A DNA stretch of 64,000 bases from assembly GCF_003987015.1 (NCBI RefSeq), contig NZ_PIPQ01000001.1, positions 434,001-498,000 of the forward strand, given 5' to 3'. Positions 36,102 to 45,755 of the stretch are shown one piece after another; within the stretch, counting starts at the first letter, position 1; every line of letters starts with the position of its first letter. Under the pieces are notes generated by a model that had not been told where the DNA came from, did not search any database, and worked only from the letters and a program-made list of their open reading frames with translations. This DNA is from Aliidiomarina taiwanensis. GTDB lineage: Bacteria > Pseudomonadota > Gammaproteobacteria > Enterobacterales > Alteromonadaceae. The position numbers were made by a program, and so were the translations under genes.

Positions 36102-38492
36102 ATGAAATTCAGCGAAAAGTGGTTACGTGAATGGGTCGACCCCGCGTTAACAACAGAGCAGTTAGCTGAGCAGCTGAGTATGGCTGGCTTAGAAGTAGAC
36201 GGTGTAGAGCCGGTTGCTAGTGCATTTACTGGCGTGGTAGTGGGTGAAGTGAAGTCGAGCACGCAGCACCCGAATGCAGACAAATTGCAAGTCACCAAAG
36301 TGGATGTGGGTGGCCCAGAGCTGCTCGACATTGTTTGTGGTGCTTCGAACTGCCGTGAAGGTTTAAAAGTGGCGGTTGCCACAGTTGGTGCTGTATTGCC
36401 TGGGGACTTTAAAATTAAGAAAACCAAACTACGGGGCGAGCCTTCCCATGGCATGCTGTGCTCTGCCTCAGAGTTAGAGCTCAGTGAAGAAAGTGATGGT
36501 ATTTTAGAGCTACCTGCCGATGCGCCAGTAGGGAAAGACATTCGGGAATGGTTGCAGTTAGACGACGTCAGTTTCGATGTGGACTTAACACCAAACCGTG
36601 CAGACTGCTTAGGTTTGCGAGGTATTGCCCGTGAAGTAGGGGTACTGAACAACTTAGACGTGGTAACACCAGAAATACCACCTGTGGAAGCCAGCATCGA
36701 AGACACCTTGCCTATTCGCCTTGAAGCGCCAGAAGCTTGTGCTCGCTATTTAGGTCGGGTCGTTCGTGGCGTTAATATGCAAGCGGAAAGCCCGCTGTGG
36801 CTCACCGAGAAACTGCGTCGCAGTGGAATACGTTCTATCGACCCTGTGGTGGACATTACCAACTATGTATTGCTTGAACTGGGTCAACCGATGCATGCCT
36901 TCGATTTAGCCAAACTCGATACGGAAATTGTTGTTCGTATGGCGAATCAGGACGAGCAAATAACCTTGCTAGACGGCCAAAAAGTGAAGCTAGACAGCGA
37001 TATGCTGGTCATTGCGGACAAGCAAAAAGCGATTGCTTTTGCCGGAGTGTTTGGTGGCCAGGAAACAGGTGTTACGGCAGCGACTCAAGATGTATTTTTA
37101 GAAAGTGCATTCTTTGCACCAGAGGCTATTACTGGACGTGCCCGCCGTTTAGGCTTGCATACAGACGCTTCTCATCGCTACGAGCGGGGTGTTGACCCAG
37201 AGCTTCAAGCTGAGGCAATGGAGCGTGCAACGGCGCTTATCATTGAAATATGTGGTGGTGAAGCCGGACCTGTGGTTGAAGCGAAGGACAATGCCCACTT
37301 GCCGACAGCAAACGCAGTCACTTTGCGTGCCGAGCGCTTGGCGCGCGTGTTAGGTGTGAATATTGCGCCTGAGCAAGTAACCGAAATATTCCAACGCCTT
37401 GGTTTTGCCGTGGAGGCGCTGACGGGCCAATGGCAGGTGACAGTGCCTGCTTATCGCTTCGACATAAGCATAGAAGAAGACCTGATTGAAGAAGTCGCCC
37501 GCGTATACGGCTATAACGAAATTCCAGAAGCAGCACCGCTTGCACGGTTAAAAATGTTCCGTACGGCGGAGTCGAAAACGCCTTTAGCTTTGTTTCAGCA
37601 GCGTTTATTAGCCGCAGGCTACCAAGAGGCTATTACTTATAGCTTCGTCGATCCAAAACACCAGGCTATGCTTTACCCGAATGCAGAAAGGTTAGAATTG
37701 CCTCACCCCATTTCAGTGGACATGTCGTCGATGCGTTTAGGCTTGTTACCAGGTTTGCTGTCTGCAGCAGGTTATAACCAAAAGCGTCAACAAGCCTGTG
37801 TTCGTTTGTTTGAGTCGGGTCTTCGCTTTGTGCCTGATCAGCAGGCGGAAAACGGCATTCGCCAGGAAGCGGTTATAGGTGGCGTGCTGCTAGGTGCTCA
37901 ATTAGCCGAACATTGGCGTGAAGGGAACAAGCCGGTGGACTTTTACCAGGTAAAAGGCCATGTGGAAAGCATACTTGCACAAACGGGTGAGTTACATGAA
38001 TACCGTTTTGTGGCTGCCAATAACCCTGCCTTACACCCAGGCCAAGGAGCTGAAATTTACCGCGGTGACAGCTTGGTTGGATTCTGTGGCGCATTGCACC
38101 CGCAGTTTGAAAAAACCTTTGGTTTGAAAGGTCGTGCTTTTGTCTTCGAACTACTATTAAGTGCCATCGACACTCGTTCGGTTCCAATGGCGGGGACTAT
38201 TTCACGTTACCCTTCTATTCGCCGTGATATCGCAGTGATTGTCGATCGCGACGTTGCCGCAGGCGAATTGTTGCATGCAATCAGAAATGTTGGCGCAAAT
38301 CATATAGTTGACCTACACTTATTTGATGTATACCAAGGTGATAGTTTGTCTGAAGACAAACAAAGTTTAGCAATAGCGTTAACATTGCAAGCGACAGAGC
38401 GCACTCTTGAAGATGCGGATGTGAACGAATCGGTTGCACAAATTGTTTCGTTACTGCAAACTGAATTTAACGCGATTTTAAGGGACAGCTAA
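36102..38492 (+). CDS. pheT: Phenylalanine--tRNA ligase beta subunit
   Basis: 796 residues from ATG 36102 (GGGAG at 36090). Order: EMAP/OB tRNA-binding domain (~40-150, with H-P-N-A-D-K-L), B3/B4 editing domain (~215-380), B5 domain (~400-475), inactive synthetase-like domain, and C-terminal FDX-ACB anticodon-binding domain (~700-796, [11 protein letters not shown]). The length matches E. coli PheT (795). Twelve bases separate it from pheS and one base from ihfA, so pheS-pheT-ihfA are one unit, as in enterobacteria. Confidence 0.97.
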   Translation: MKFSEKWLREWVDPALTTEQLAEQLSMAGLEVDGVEPVASAFTGVVVGEVKSSTQHPNADKLQVTKVDVGGPELLDIVCGASNCREGLKVAVATVGAVLPGDFKIKKTKLRGEPSHGMLCSASELELSEESDGILELPADAPVGKDIREWLQLDDVSFDVDLTPNRADCLGLRGIAREVGVLNNLDVVTPEIPPVEASIEDTLPIRLEAPEACARYLGRVVRGVNMQAESPLWLTEKLRRSGIRSIDPVVDITNYVLLELGQPMHAFDLAKLDTEIVVRMANQDEQITLLDGQKVKLDSDMLVIADKQKAIAFAGVFGGQETGVTAATQDVFLESAFFAPEAITGRARRLGLHTDASHRYERGVDPELQAEAMERATALIIEICGGEAGPVVEAKDNAHLPTANAVTLRAERLARVLGVNIAPEQVTEIFQRLGFAVEALTGQWQVTVPAYRFDISIEEDLIEEVARVYGYNEIPEAAPLARLKMFRTAESKTPLALFQQRLLAAGYQEAITYSFVDPKHQAMLYPNAERLELPHPISVDMSSMRLGLLPGLLSAAGYNQKRQQACVRLFESGLRFVPDQQAENGIRQEAVIGGVLLGAQLAEHWREGNKPVDFYQVKGHVESILAQTGELHEYRFVAANNPALHPGQGAEIYRGDSLVGFCGALHPQFEKTFGLKGRAFVFELLLSAIDTRSVPMAGTISRYPSIRRDIAVIVDRDVAAGELLHAIRNVGANHIVDLHLFDVYQGDSLSEDKQSLAIALTLQATERTLEDADVNESVAQIVSLLQTEFNAILRDS

Positions 38493-38493
38493 G

Positions 38494-38793
38494 ATGGCAT
38501 TGACGAAAGCAGATATTTCAGAACATCTGTACGAAAAACTAGGGATGAGCAAGCGCGACGCAAAGGAGTTAGTCGACTTGTTTTTCGAAGAAATTCGAAC
38601 TGCGTTAGAAAGTGGTGAACAGGTGAAAATTTCTGGGTTCGGAAATTTTGACTTGCGCGATAAAGCAGAGCGGCCAGGCCGTAACCCTAAAACTGGCGAA
38701 GATATTCCAATTTCTGCACGTCGTGTCGTGACCTTCAGGCCGGGGCAAAAACTAAAGTCCCGGGTTGAAAATGCAACCTTAAAAGAAGACTAA
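38494..38793 (+). CDS. ihfA: Integration host factor alpha subunit
   Basis: 99 residues, the standard size. [21 protein letters not shown] and the DNA-intercalating arm [12 protein letters not shown] place it in the IHF alpha rather than HU branch. With IhfB it bends DNA in replication, recombination and sigma-54 promoters. Immediately follows pheT, a conserved arrangement, and ends before a shared terminator. Confidence 0.96.
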   Translation: MALTKADISEHLYEKLGMSKRDAKELVDLFFEEIRTALESGEQVKISGFGNFDLRDKAERPGRNPKTGEDIPISARRVVTFRPGQKLKSRVENATLKED

Positions 38794-38801
38794 GTTCAAC
38801 C

Positions 38802-38829
38802 AATAAGCCCACTACCCAGTGGGCTTATT
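38802..38829. terminator. Bidirectional terminator between ihfA and chrR
   Basis: AATAAGCCCACT (38802-38813), loop ACCC, AGTGGGCTTATT (38818-38829): a 12-bp perfect stem with A-rich and T-rich flanks, able to stop transcripts arriving from either side. It touches the chrR stop codon. Confidence 0.85.
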
Positions 38830-39497
38830 TATTTAAAGAACAAGCTGCTAAACGGGTTTAACAGGCGCGGTAACCCTGCTGTAAACAGCAAAGGTGCGTC
38901 GAGGGTTGCTAATGTTAGGCAGTCGTGACTTTGGGTTTGTGGCTGGTGCTTGTGCTGTTGGTCAAGCATGACAAAGTCCCCGTCACGGTATTCGTCTTGT
39001 TCGTCATTGAAAACACCATTAATCACCAAGGTAACTTCGTTTCCCTTATGGGTGTGTTCAGGTACGCGGCTCCCTTTGTCCATATAGATTAAATGAATGC
39101 ACTCGTCAGAGCCTAATTGCACGGGCGCTTTAAACATTTTACCGGGAATACGACTCCATTGGCCTATGCGCTGGTATTGGCGAGCTAGCGTGGGTGGTAA
39201 GACAAAGGTTTTACCGTTAACACGCAAGCTGTGCAGCGACTGACGCTGTGGTTGCTGTACAGGAGCCGGGCTATTAAAGATGTGCTCTAGCATCTGGTCA
39301 TAGTCTGCTGTATTAACTCCGGCGGGCGATGTAGTAATAAGCTGCTCGGCTAAGCTTTCCTCAACCTCCAGGTTAACCTGTTGACAGCGCGGACAGAGGT
39401 CCAAATGTGTCGATACTAGGACGCTTAAAGCAGGGCTTAATATGCCAGCTGTGAAGTGTTCTATCAGCTCGTCCGTTGGGTGGTATTTAATTTTCAT
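38829..39497 (-). CDS. ChrR-type zinc anti-sigma factor with cupin domain
   Basis: 222 residues. N-terminal zinc anti-sigma domain holds H6 and H31-x3-C35-x2-C38 (T-H-L-D-L-C-P-R-C). C-terminal ChrR-like cupin holds P-E-H148-T-H150-K-G-N-E154 and later H182/H184, the second metal site. In Rhodobacter sphaeroides the first domain sequesters the ECF sigma factor and the cupin is needed for release upon singlet oxygen. It overlaps the sigma factor gene by 11 bases, a standard sigma/anti-sigma pairing, and is the last gene of this leftward unit. Confidence 0.9.
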   Translation of the reverse strand: MKIKYHPTDELIEHFTAGILSPALSVLVSTHLDLCPRCQQVNLEVEESLAEQLITTSPAGVNTADYDQMLEHIFNSPAPVQQPQRQSLHSLRVNGKTFVLPPTLARQYQRIGQWSRIPGKMFKAPVQLGSDECIHLIYMDKGSRVPEHTHKGNEVTLVINGVFNDEQDEYRDGDFVMLDQQHKHQPQTQSHDCLTLATLDAPLLFTAGLPRLLNPFSSLFFK

Positions 39498-40113
39498 GAA
39501 TCATCTCGCGTATTTTTTCTAGGGCAAGGCGAACTCGCGACTTAACTGTGCCTAGAGGAATGCCAAGTTCCTTTGCAACTTCTTGTTGCGACTTACCTTC
39601 TTGATAAATCATATGCAAAATAACCTGCTGACTTTCGGGTAGTTGACGTTGGTAATGGGCGAGCTCTTGCTGAAGACGGTGCGTATCAAGGTCTATGTCG
39701 CTTTCTAATGACGCTTCGCTGCTTGCGAGGATAGGCCACAGGTCGTCTGCACTTAAGTCGGTTAAACGGTGTTTGTTTTTACGCAGGTAGTCGAAACCTG
39801 TATTCCTAGCAATGGTGAACACCCAGGTTACAGCCGAACCACGCTCTGCGTTGAAGAGGTGGGCTTTTTGCCACACATTCGTCATGGCTTCTTGAACGAG
39901 ATCAGCGGCTAATTGTTCGTTGCCGAACTTGCTGCTGGCATAAGCCTGTAAACGGGGCGCAAAATAATGAAACAGCTCTGCAAAGGCAACCCGACATTGG
40001 GTTTTTGCAACCTTTGACAAAAGTCTAGCTAAATGCGCAGCAGAAGTCGCTTGGCTCGAACCGGAGGCATGGGCTGTCATAGAGTGCGTCGTGTTTTGAT
40101 AGTGACCATACAT
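39487..40113 (-). CDS. ECF sigma factor of the RpoE-ChrR (ECF11) type
   Basis: 208 residues. Region 2 (~42-112) includes F-A-E-L-F-H-Y-F-A-P and the -10 recognition helix A-A-D-L-V-Q-E-A-M-T-N-V-W; region 4 (~150-205) includes S-Q-Q-E-V-A-K-E-L-G-I-P-L-G-T-V-K-S-R-V-R-L-A. A later ATG at 40080 is a possible shorter start; residues 1-25 are not conserved in type. Pairing with a ChrR cupin anti-sigma identifies the singlet-oxygen-responsive group. Likely target is the divergent operon at 40908-49408. Confidence 0.9.
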   Translation of the reverse strand: MYGHYQNTTHSMTAHASGSSQATSAAHLARLLSKVAKTQCRVAFAELFHYFAPRLQAYASSKFGNEQLAADLVQEAMTNVWQKAHLFNAERGSAVTWVFTIARNTGFDYLRKNKHRLTDLSADDLWPILASSEASLESDIDLDTHRLQQELAHYQRQLPESQQVILHMIYQEGKSQQEVAKELGIPLGTVKSRVRLALEKIREMIHEN

Positions 40114-40167
40114 AGTAGTTTACGCCTTCAGCTTCAAGTTACCAATGGATAAATACATGTTCTATAC

Positions 40168-40761
40168 TCACTCGAAAAGCCGGCTAAGAAAATTCGCTAT
40201 TTCTTTTGGGTTATGACTCGATATAAGCGCATGTTTTTTCTCAGGTGAAAGAGGTAGCAGTTCTAACCAGCGGCTACATAACCAAGCTAAGTCATGGGAG
40301 GGCAGTGCGTCATACAGGTCACCTATTTCTGGGTAGGTGGCATACACCTCTTCAAGCCGCTGGCGAAGCAAGGTCTGTAGTTTCGTTGTGTCATCCAGTT
40401 GTGTTGGCCAAGGCGGTAAGAATTTCACCTCAGCCACATGTAAACCATCCGCTTCAGTCACCATGCTTTTCACGTTAAAAAAGAAATCGCCTTCTACGGT
40501 AATACCCAAGGTACCGTCTGCGAGCGCATGAAAATCGATAATATGCACTTTAGTGCCACAAGGAAACACGGGCTCTTTATCCATGTCTTCTTGGTTGGCT
40601 TTCAGGAAACACAAGCCAAAAGGTCGTTTCTCCTGAAGCGACTCCTTCACCATACGAATATAGCGCTGTTCAAAAATACTCAGTTCCATACGCCCTTGCG
40701 GTAACACAATGGTTGCCAGGGGCAAAATCGCTATTGTTTGTTGCATGTGTGACTGTGCCAT
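40168..40761 (-). CDS. LON peptidase substrate-binding domain protein
   Basis: 197 residues. The N-terminal beta domain reads I-A-I-L-P-L-A-T-I-V-L-P-Q-G-R-M-E-L-S-I-F-E-Q-R-Y, the first strand and helix of Lon N domains; there is no AAA+ or protease domain, so it is a stand-alone LON_substr_bdg protein of unknown function. Position 54 bases upstream of the sigma factor gene on the same strand makes it the probable first gene of a LON-sigma-chrR unit. Such placement recurs near photolyase loci in this order, so a stress role is inferred. Confidence 0.85.
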   Translation of the reverse strand: MAQSHMQQTIAILPLATIVLPQGRMELSIFEQRYIRMVKESLQEKRPFGLCFLKANQEDMDKEPVFPCGTKVHIIDFHALADGTLGITVEGDFFFNVKSMVTEADGLHVAEVKFLPPWPTQLDDTTKLQTLLRQRLEEVYATYPEIGDLYDALPSHDLAWLCSRWLELLPLSPEKKHALISSHNPKEIANFLSRLFE

Positions 40762-40907
40762 CAGCAGGTGACCCGTGTATTGCTATTCATATTTTTAATA
40801 CGATCGTAAAAAGGAAAAAGATCCATAAGAGGAATCTTTTTTTTCACACTCAGCGTATAACTAAGTGTGTATACAAACACATCAGGGAAAATAAAAAGGA
40901 AATTGAG

Positions 40908-41843
40908 ATGGTGAAAGTAGGTATCAGTTCGTGCCTCGTGGGTCATAAAGTTCGATTTGATGGTGGCCATAAGGCTTCAGACTTTTGTCAAAACAATTTG
41001 GGGAAGTTTGTTGAATATGTACCTCTTTGCCCCGAGATGGGCATTGGTCTGCCGGCCCCGCGCCCTAGCATACGCTTAGAAGAAAACGAGGCGGGCGAAA
41101 CCCGTGCCGTTATTACCAGTACGGGTGAGGATATTACCAACCGTTTAAGTCAGTATGCGAGCGACAGAAAAGACTTATTTAAGGGGTTAAGCGGATATGT
41201 GCTATGTGCCAAGTCGCCTAGCTGTGGCTTAGAACGGGTGCGTTTGTACACCCCGGGTGAAAAGGCAAACCGTAAAGCGGGCGTAGGAGTCTTCGCGCAG
41301 CGCTTGCGTGAACTTGAACCGGCAATGCCGATGGAAGAAGATGGTCGGCTAAACGACCCCCACTTACGCGAGAATTTTGTCACTCGCTTGTTTGTTTATG
41401 CAGAGTGGAAAAGCTTACCGCAGCCATTAGCAAAAAAAGATATTTTGGCTTTTCATACTCGCCATAAATTATTACTACTGGCGCACAATCAGTCCATGTA
41501 CCGCGCCCTTGGCAAGCAGTTAGGCGAGCTGGACAGTATGGATGAAAACTTTACCAATAATTATATATTGGAAGTGATGCAAGCCTTGTCTAAACCCGCT
41601 TCAAAGAGCAATCACACCAATGTGTTGCAGCATGTTCAGGGTTATTTTAAGCAGCAGCTGTCTACCGTGGAGCGCGAAGCCTTGGCCCAGGTCATCCTCG
41701 ATTACCGCCAAGGCGTTGAACCTTTAAGTGCCCCTATGTCCTTGTTAAAGCACTACTTAAAAATGTATCCAAAACCTTATTTACTGGGCCAAAGCTACTT
41801 TCAACCTTACCCTCAGGCTTTGGGGTTGCGTTACGCTTTATAG
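40908..41843 (+). CDS. DUF523/DUF1722 protein (YbgA-like)
   Basis: 311 residues from ATG 40908 (AAGGA 8 bases before); the frame is open to 40713 over the divergent promoter, not used. N-terminal DUF523 block: V-G-I-S-S-C-L-V-G with R-F-D-G-G-H-K, C-P-E-M-G-I-G-L-P-A-P-R, and C-A-K-S-P-S-C-G-L-E-R, including several conserved Cys. C-terminal DUF1722 (~195-311) with L-A-F-H-T-R-H-K-L-L-L-L-A-H. Often located beside photolyase; a 4-thiouridine or light-damage related role has been suggested for DUF523, but activity is not settled. First gene of the ten-gene operon. Confidence 0.87.
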   Translation: MVKVGISSCLVGHKVRFDGGHKASDFCQNNLGKFVEYVPLCPEMGIGLPAPRPSIRLEENEAGETRAVITSTGEDITNRLSQYASDRKDLFKGLSGYVLCAKSPSCGLERVRLYTPGEKANRKAGVGVFAQRLRELEPAMPMEEDGRLNDPHLRENFVTRLFVYAEWKSLPQPLAKKDILAFHTRHKLLLLAHNQSMYRALGKQLGELDSMDENFTNNYILEVMQALSKPASKSNHTNVLQHVQGYFKQQLSTVEREALAQVILDYRQGVEPLSAPMSLLKHYLKMYPKPYLLGQSYFQPYPQALGLRYAL

Positions 41844-41852
41844 AGGACGTTT

Positions 41853-43271
41853 ATGACTGCAGTTATCTGGTTTAAGCAAGACTTACGCTTGCAAGACAAT
41901 ACAGCCGTAGCCCAAGCGTGGCACAACCATGAACGGGTTGTGGCCCTGGTAACCCAGACTGAAAAAACCTGGCAGAAACATCACTGGGCACCCATAAAGC
42001 GCGACCTCTATGAACGTAGGCTCAATGCCTTGGCGTCAGAACTTGCGGCTTTAGGTGTTCCTTTGCATGTAATCAACGCTGAAAGTTACTGCCAGGTGCC
42101 CGCCTGTGTTTTGCAATTCATGCAAAAACAACAGGCGCAGCAGCTTTACTTTAATCGAGAGTATCCCTTGGATGAAAAACGGCGCGACCAGGCTGTTGTG
42201 GGCTGGTTACAACAGCATGGGATACAAAGCCATGTCAGTGACGACTTGCTGCTGGTTGTTCCTGAGCGAATATACACAGGCCAAGGCCACTACTATAAAA
42301 AGTTTACACCCTTTTATAAACGCTGGCTTGCTGTGCTTGCAGAGCAGGGAGTATCTGCACCGCAGCATTTACCAGCCAAAGGGCCGCCTATAGGTTTGCC
42401 CGAAAAAGTCACCCTCTTTGGCGACAAAGTATCCAGTGCAGCATGGCGAGCCGACACACAAGCGATTCATGCTGCGATGGAGCAGTATTATCACGAGCGG
42501 CTGCATGACTATGCCCAGAACAGAGACATTCCAGCGCTTAATGGTACTTCAGCTTTGTCGCCGTATATTGAAAATGGCAGTCTTGGGGTTGCAACCCTGG
42601 CCCGCAAATTGGCGCAATTAACCCCCGACTTTCCTGACGGATTGGAGCCAGGGGCGAGTACTTGGCTGTCGGAGTTGGCCTGGCGCGAATTTTACCAGCA
42701 CCTTATGTGGCATGTGCCGCGCTTAAGCCAAGGGAAAGGGTTTCAAGAAGAAACCGATGCATACCCATGGGTGAACAGCGAAGAGCGGTTCACAGCATGG
42801 TGTGAGGGCCGTACAGGCTTTCCTATTATTGACGCAGGCATGCGGCAATTAAAGGCTACCGGGTGGATGCATAACCGAGTGCGTATGTTGGTGGCAAGCT
42901 TTCTGGTGAAAGACCTGCACCTAGATTGGCGGTTAGAAGAGGCCTATTTTATGCAAAACCTCGTAGATGGTAGCTTTGCTGCTAATAATGGCGGCTGGCA
43001 GTGGAGTGCAGGCACAGGCACAGATGCCGCCCCGTATTTCCGAGTGTTTAATCCCGAGCGTCAAAGTGAAAAGTTTGATCCAGCAGGCCAGTATATTCGT
43101 ATATGGGTAAAAGAGTTGGCTGATGTGCCAGCCAAACATATTCATGCACCTTGGCAGTGGTTACAACAATATGCAAGGGCTAACCCGTACCCTAAGCCCA
43201 TTGTGGAACACAGCCAAATGCGCGAGCTATTTACACAAACCTTTAAGCAGGTAAAAAATGGGCTTCTCTAA
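41853..43271 (+). CDS. phrB: Deoxyribodipyrimidine photolyase (CPD class I)
   Basis: 472 residues. N-terminal antenna-binding Rossmann domain (1-130, W-F-K-Q-D-L-R-L-Q-D-N) and C-terminal FAD domain with W-L-S-E-L-A-W-R-E-F-Y, G-F-P-I-I-D-A-G-M-R-Q-L, M-H-N-R-V-R-M and N-N-G-G-W-Q-W-S-A-G-T-G-T-D-A. Light-driven repair of cyclobutane pyrimidine dimers. Nine bases after the DUF523 gene; overlaps the next gene by 14 bases. A photolyase is a conserved member of ECF11/ChrR regulons, which supports control by the sigma factor at 39487-40113. Confidence 0.94.
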   Translation: MTAVIWFKQDLRLQDNTAVAQAWHNHERVVALVTQTEKTWQKHHWAPIKRDLYERRLNALASELAALGVPLHVINAESYCQVPACVLQFMQKQQAQQLYFNREYPLDEKRRDQAVVGWLQQHGIQSHVSDDLLLVVPERIYTGQGHYYKKFTPFYKRWLAVLAEQGVSAPQHLPAKGPPIGLPEKVTLFGDKVSSAAWRADTQAIHAAMEQYYHERLHDYAQNRDIPALNGTSALSPYIENGSLGVATLARKLAQLTPDFPDGLEPGASTWLSELAWREFYQHLMWHVPRLSQGKGFQEETDAYPWVNSEERFTAWCEGRTGFPIIDAGMRQLKATGWMHNRVRMLVASFLVKDLHLDWRLEEAYFMQNLVDGSFAANNGGWQWSAGTGTDAAPYFRVFNPERQSEKFDPAGQYIRIWVKELADVPAKHIHAPWQWLQQYARANPYPKPIVEHSQMRELFTQTFKQVKNGLL

Positions 43272-43698
43272 GCAAATAGATCAAGTAAAGGCCTTTTATG
43301 CGGATATGCATGCTAGCGATTTTGCCGTCATAGATAGCCTATATGCGCCAGATATCGTATTCAAAGATGCAGTGCAACAGGTCATTGGCCGAAGCGCGTT
43401 AAAGGCATATTTCCACCACGGACTGGGTAACGCGAAGCGCTGTTCATTTCACTTTGAGCATGTAAGTGTTGCTGCCAACAATGCATTTCTGGTGTGGGAA
43501 ATGCACCTGCAGCACCCCAGCATTGGTGGCGGTAAGGACATTTATGTACCAGGGGCTAGCTGGCTTCAGTTTGACCCTGACACAGGCTTGATAAAACTGC
43601 ATAAAGACTTTTGTGACTTAGGGGGTATGGTGTACGAACACTTACCCGTTATTGGCTATTTGGTTCGCAAGGTTCGCAGCCATTTGGAGCAGTCATGA
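43258..43698 (+). CDS. SnoaL-like / NTF2-like protein
   Basis: 146 residues starting inside phrB. F-Y-A-D-M-H at the N terminus, D-S-L-Y-A-P-D-I-V-F-K-D, I-G-R-S-A-L-K-A-Y-F and F-L-V-W-E-M form the cone-shaped NTF2 fold. Members of this fold bind or isomerise small hydrophobic ligands; no specific activity can be read. Stop overlaps the SDR start (ATGA). Part of the stress operon. Confidence 0.82.
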   Translation: MGFSKQIDQVKAFYADMHASDFAVIDSLYAPDIVFKDAVQQVIGRSALKAYFHHGLGNAKRCSFHFEHVSVAANNAFLVWEMHLQHPSIGGGKDIYVPGASWLQFDPDTGLIKLHKDFCDLGGMVYEHLPVIGYLVRKVRSHLEQS

Positions 43699-44426
43699 AG
43701 GTACTTATTACCGGTGCGACTTCTGGGATTGGGCGTCAGCTAGTAGCAGACTATCTTGCGGCCGGGGAAACGGTTTATGCCTGTGGCCGAAGTGAAGCTA
43801 AGTTGCAAAGCTTGCAAGAGGAGCTGCAAGGCCAAGGGCAGCTGCATTTAGTGCCGTTTGATGTCACCGATCATACAGGCACTCTCATAGCCTTACGCCA
43901 GCTTTCCGAAATAGATTGTGTCATTTTAAGTGCGGGCGTATGTGAATACATTGATGAACCAAGTGACATTCAAGGGCCTTTATTTCAACGCGTATTTGCT
44001 GCCAATTACTTTGGCGTGGTCAATTGTGTTGAAGGCATCATACCGCAACTCAGTGAGGGGGCTCGCTTAGTTATTATCGACAGCATGGCGCGCTTGTTTC
44101 CATTTACCCGTGCCGAAGCCTATGCGTCCAGCAAAGCCGCAGTTCATTACTTAGCAAACACGTTAAAAGTAGACTTGGCACCTGCTGGTGTGCAGGTTAT
44201 TTCTGTGTCTCCTGGGTTTGTCAGCACGCCTATGACGTCGAAAAATGATTTTGCCATGCCCATGCAAGTAACAGCTGCTGAAGCCTCAAACGCTATCCGT
44301 TCTGGTATAGAGAAAGGTAAACACCAAATTTATTTTCCTCGTCTGTTCGGCTTCATTATGCGCATGTTAAATGCCTTACCCTTAGGGCTGCAGTTATATC
44401 TTTCGAAACGAATGAAAAAAGGATAA
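43695..44426 (+). CDS. Short-chain dehydrogenase of the ChrR-linked operon
   Basis: 243 residues. T-G-A-T-S-G-I-G (7-14), S-A-G near 82, S-M-A-R-L near 130 and Y-A-S-S-K (Tyr/Lys near 142-146) define a classical SDR. Related to the SDR at 6169 in fold but shorter and in a different locus. The C terminus is hydrophobic and basic (R-L-F-G-F-I-M-R-M-L-N), consistent with action on a membrane lipid. Start overlaps the SnoaL-like stop; FAD oxidoreductase follows 3 bases later. Confidence 0.88.
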   Translation: MKVLITGATSGIGRQLVADYLAAGETVYACGRSEAKLQSLQEELQGQGQLHLVPFDVTDHTGTLIALRQLSEIDCVILSAGVCEYIDEPSDIQGPLFQRVFAANYFGVVNCVEGIIPQLSEGARLVIIDSMARLFPFTRAEAYASSKAAVHYLANTLKVDLAPAGVQVISVSPGFVSTPMTSKNDFAMPMQVTAAEASNAIRSGIEKGKHQIYFPRLFGFIMRMLNALPLGLQLYLSKRMKKG

Positions 44427-44429
44427 GTT

Positions 44430-45755
44430 ATGCGCATTGCAATTATCGGTTCAGGAATTGCGGGCCTTACCGCAGCCCACTTACTCCACAAAGAACACGA
44501 AATCCACTTATTCGAAAAGAACCCCAGTATTGGTGGACATACGGCCACAGTGGATGTAGAGGTTGCTGGCCTGTCGTATGCAATCGACACTGGATTTATT
44601 GTTTTCAATGACCGAACCTACCCGCTATTTAGAGCCCTCATGCGGCATATAGGGGTTTCTTGGCAGAACACTGAAATGAGTTTTAGTGTAAAAAACCCTG
44701 AGACAGGCTTAGAGTATAACGGGCACAACCTGAATACTTTGTTTGCGCAACGACGTAACTTGTTGAAGCCCAGTTTCTATAAATTTTTGGCAGAAATAGT
44801 GCGTTTTAACAAGGAAGCCAAGCTAGCTTTTGAAAGATCTCGCAAGAAGACAGAGGATGTAGATAACATCGCTTTGGGTGAGTTTGTTACCAATCTTGGC
44901 ATGAGCCAAATGTTTCAGCAAAACTATCTCTACCCTATGTGTGCTGCTATTTGGTCAGCGAGTCTGAATGAAGTTGCCGCTTTCCCACTTGGTTTTTTCC
45001 TGCGCTTTTTTATGAATCATGGCTTACTTAACATCAAAGACAGGCCACAGTGGGCTGTTATTCAAGGTGGATCACGTAGTTATTTAGAACCCTTAACGAA
45101 GCCCTTCGCAAAGCAAATACACACCAATGCAGACATAGAAGGGGTGTCTCGAAATGAACAAGGGGCTGTGCTGCGCTTTACTGACGGGCAGCAAGAGCAA
45201 TTTGAGCATGTGATTTTTGCTTGTCATAGCGATGAAGCCTTGGCGTTATTAGATGACCCGAGTGCCGCCGAGCAGGAGGTTTTAAAGGGCATTCCTTATC
45301 AAGCTAACGAGGTGGTTTTACACACGGACAAAACACAATTGCCGGCACGGCGTAGGGCTTGGGCAAGTTGGAACTACTTGCTGCCCGTAGGGGAGGAGCG
45401 GCAGACCCAGTTAGCTAGCCTGACGTACAATATGAATATTTTACAGGGGCTGCCAGCTAAGCAACAAGGAGTTGATACGCCGGACTTTTGTGTGACCCTA
45501 AACAATACCTCTGCCATTGATAAACAGAAAATACTCCGCACCTTCATTTACCATCATCCGGTATACTCCATTCCTTCTTTTGCTGCACGCAAGCGACGCA
45601 CTGAAATATGTGGAGTACGAAATACCCATTATTGTGGTGCTTATTGGTACAACGGTTTCCATGAAGATGGCGTGCGAAGTGCTAACGATCTTGCTAGCCG
45701 ATTCCAAGTTGCCGCCATTTCACCTATGGCATCAGAAGTAGCTGCAAATGCGTAG
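44430..45755 (+). CDS. FAD-dependent amine oxidase/desaturase-like flavoprotein
   Basis: 441 residues. N-terminal dinucleotide motif I-I-G-S-G-I-A-G-L-T-A-A with E-K-N-P-S-I-G-G-H-T completes the FAD-binding fold of the amine oxidase/phytoene desaturase superfamily; D-T-G-F-I-V-F-N near 50 is typical of this subgroup. Homologous flavoproteins lie in the sigmaE/ChrR loci of proteobacteria and, in Rhodobacter, one acts as a fatty acyl desaturase in furan fatty acid synthesis (from memory). Placed directly before DUF1365 and the CFA-like methyltransferase, its constant partners. Overlaps DUF1365 by 8 bases. Confidence 0.87.
   Translation: MRIAIIGSGIAGLTAAHLLHKEHEIHLFEKNPSIGGHTATVDVEVAGLSYAIDTGFIVFNDRTYPLFRALMRHIGVSWQNTEMSFSVKNPETGLEYNGHNLNTLFAQRRNLLKPSFYKFLAEIVRFNKEAKLAFERSRKKTEDVDNIALGEFVTNLGMSQMFQQNYLYPMCAAIWSASLNEVAAFPLGFFLRFFMNHGLLNIKDRPQWAVIQGGSRSYLEPLTKPFAKQIHTNADIEGVSRNEQGAVLRFTDGQQEQFEHVIFACHSDEALALLDDPSAAEQEVLKGIPYQANEVVLHTDKTQLPARRRAWASWNYLLPVGEERQTQLASLTYNMNILQGLPAKQQGVDTPDFCVTLNNTSAIDKQKILRTFIYHHPVYSIPSFAARKRRTEICGVRNTHYCGAYWYNGFHEDGVRSANDLASRFQVAAISPMASEVAANA

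Noticed and set aside
40762-40907. ECF11-type promoter candidates (TGACCC at 40769-40774; GGATC on the minus strand near 40820) in the divergent region
   Set aside because: Neither has a convincing -10 element at the expected distance, so I did not annotate a promoter although one is expected here.
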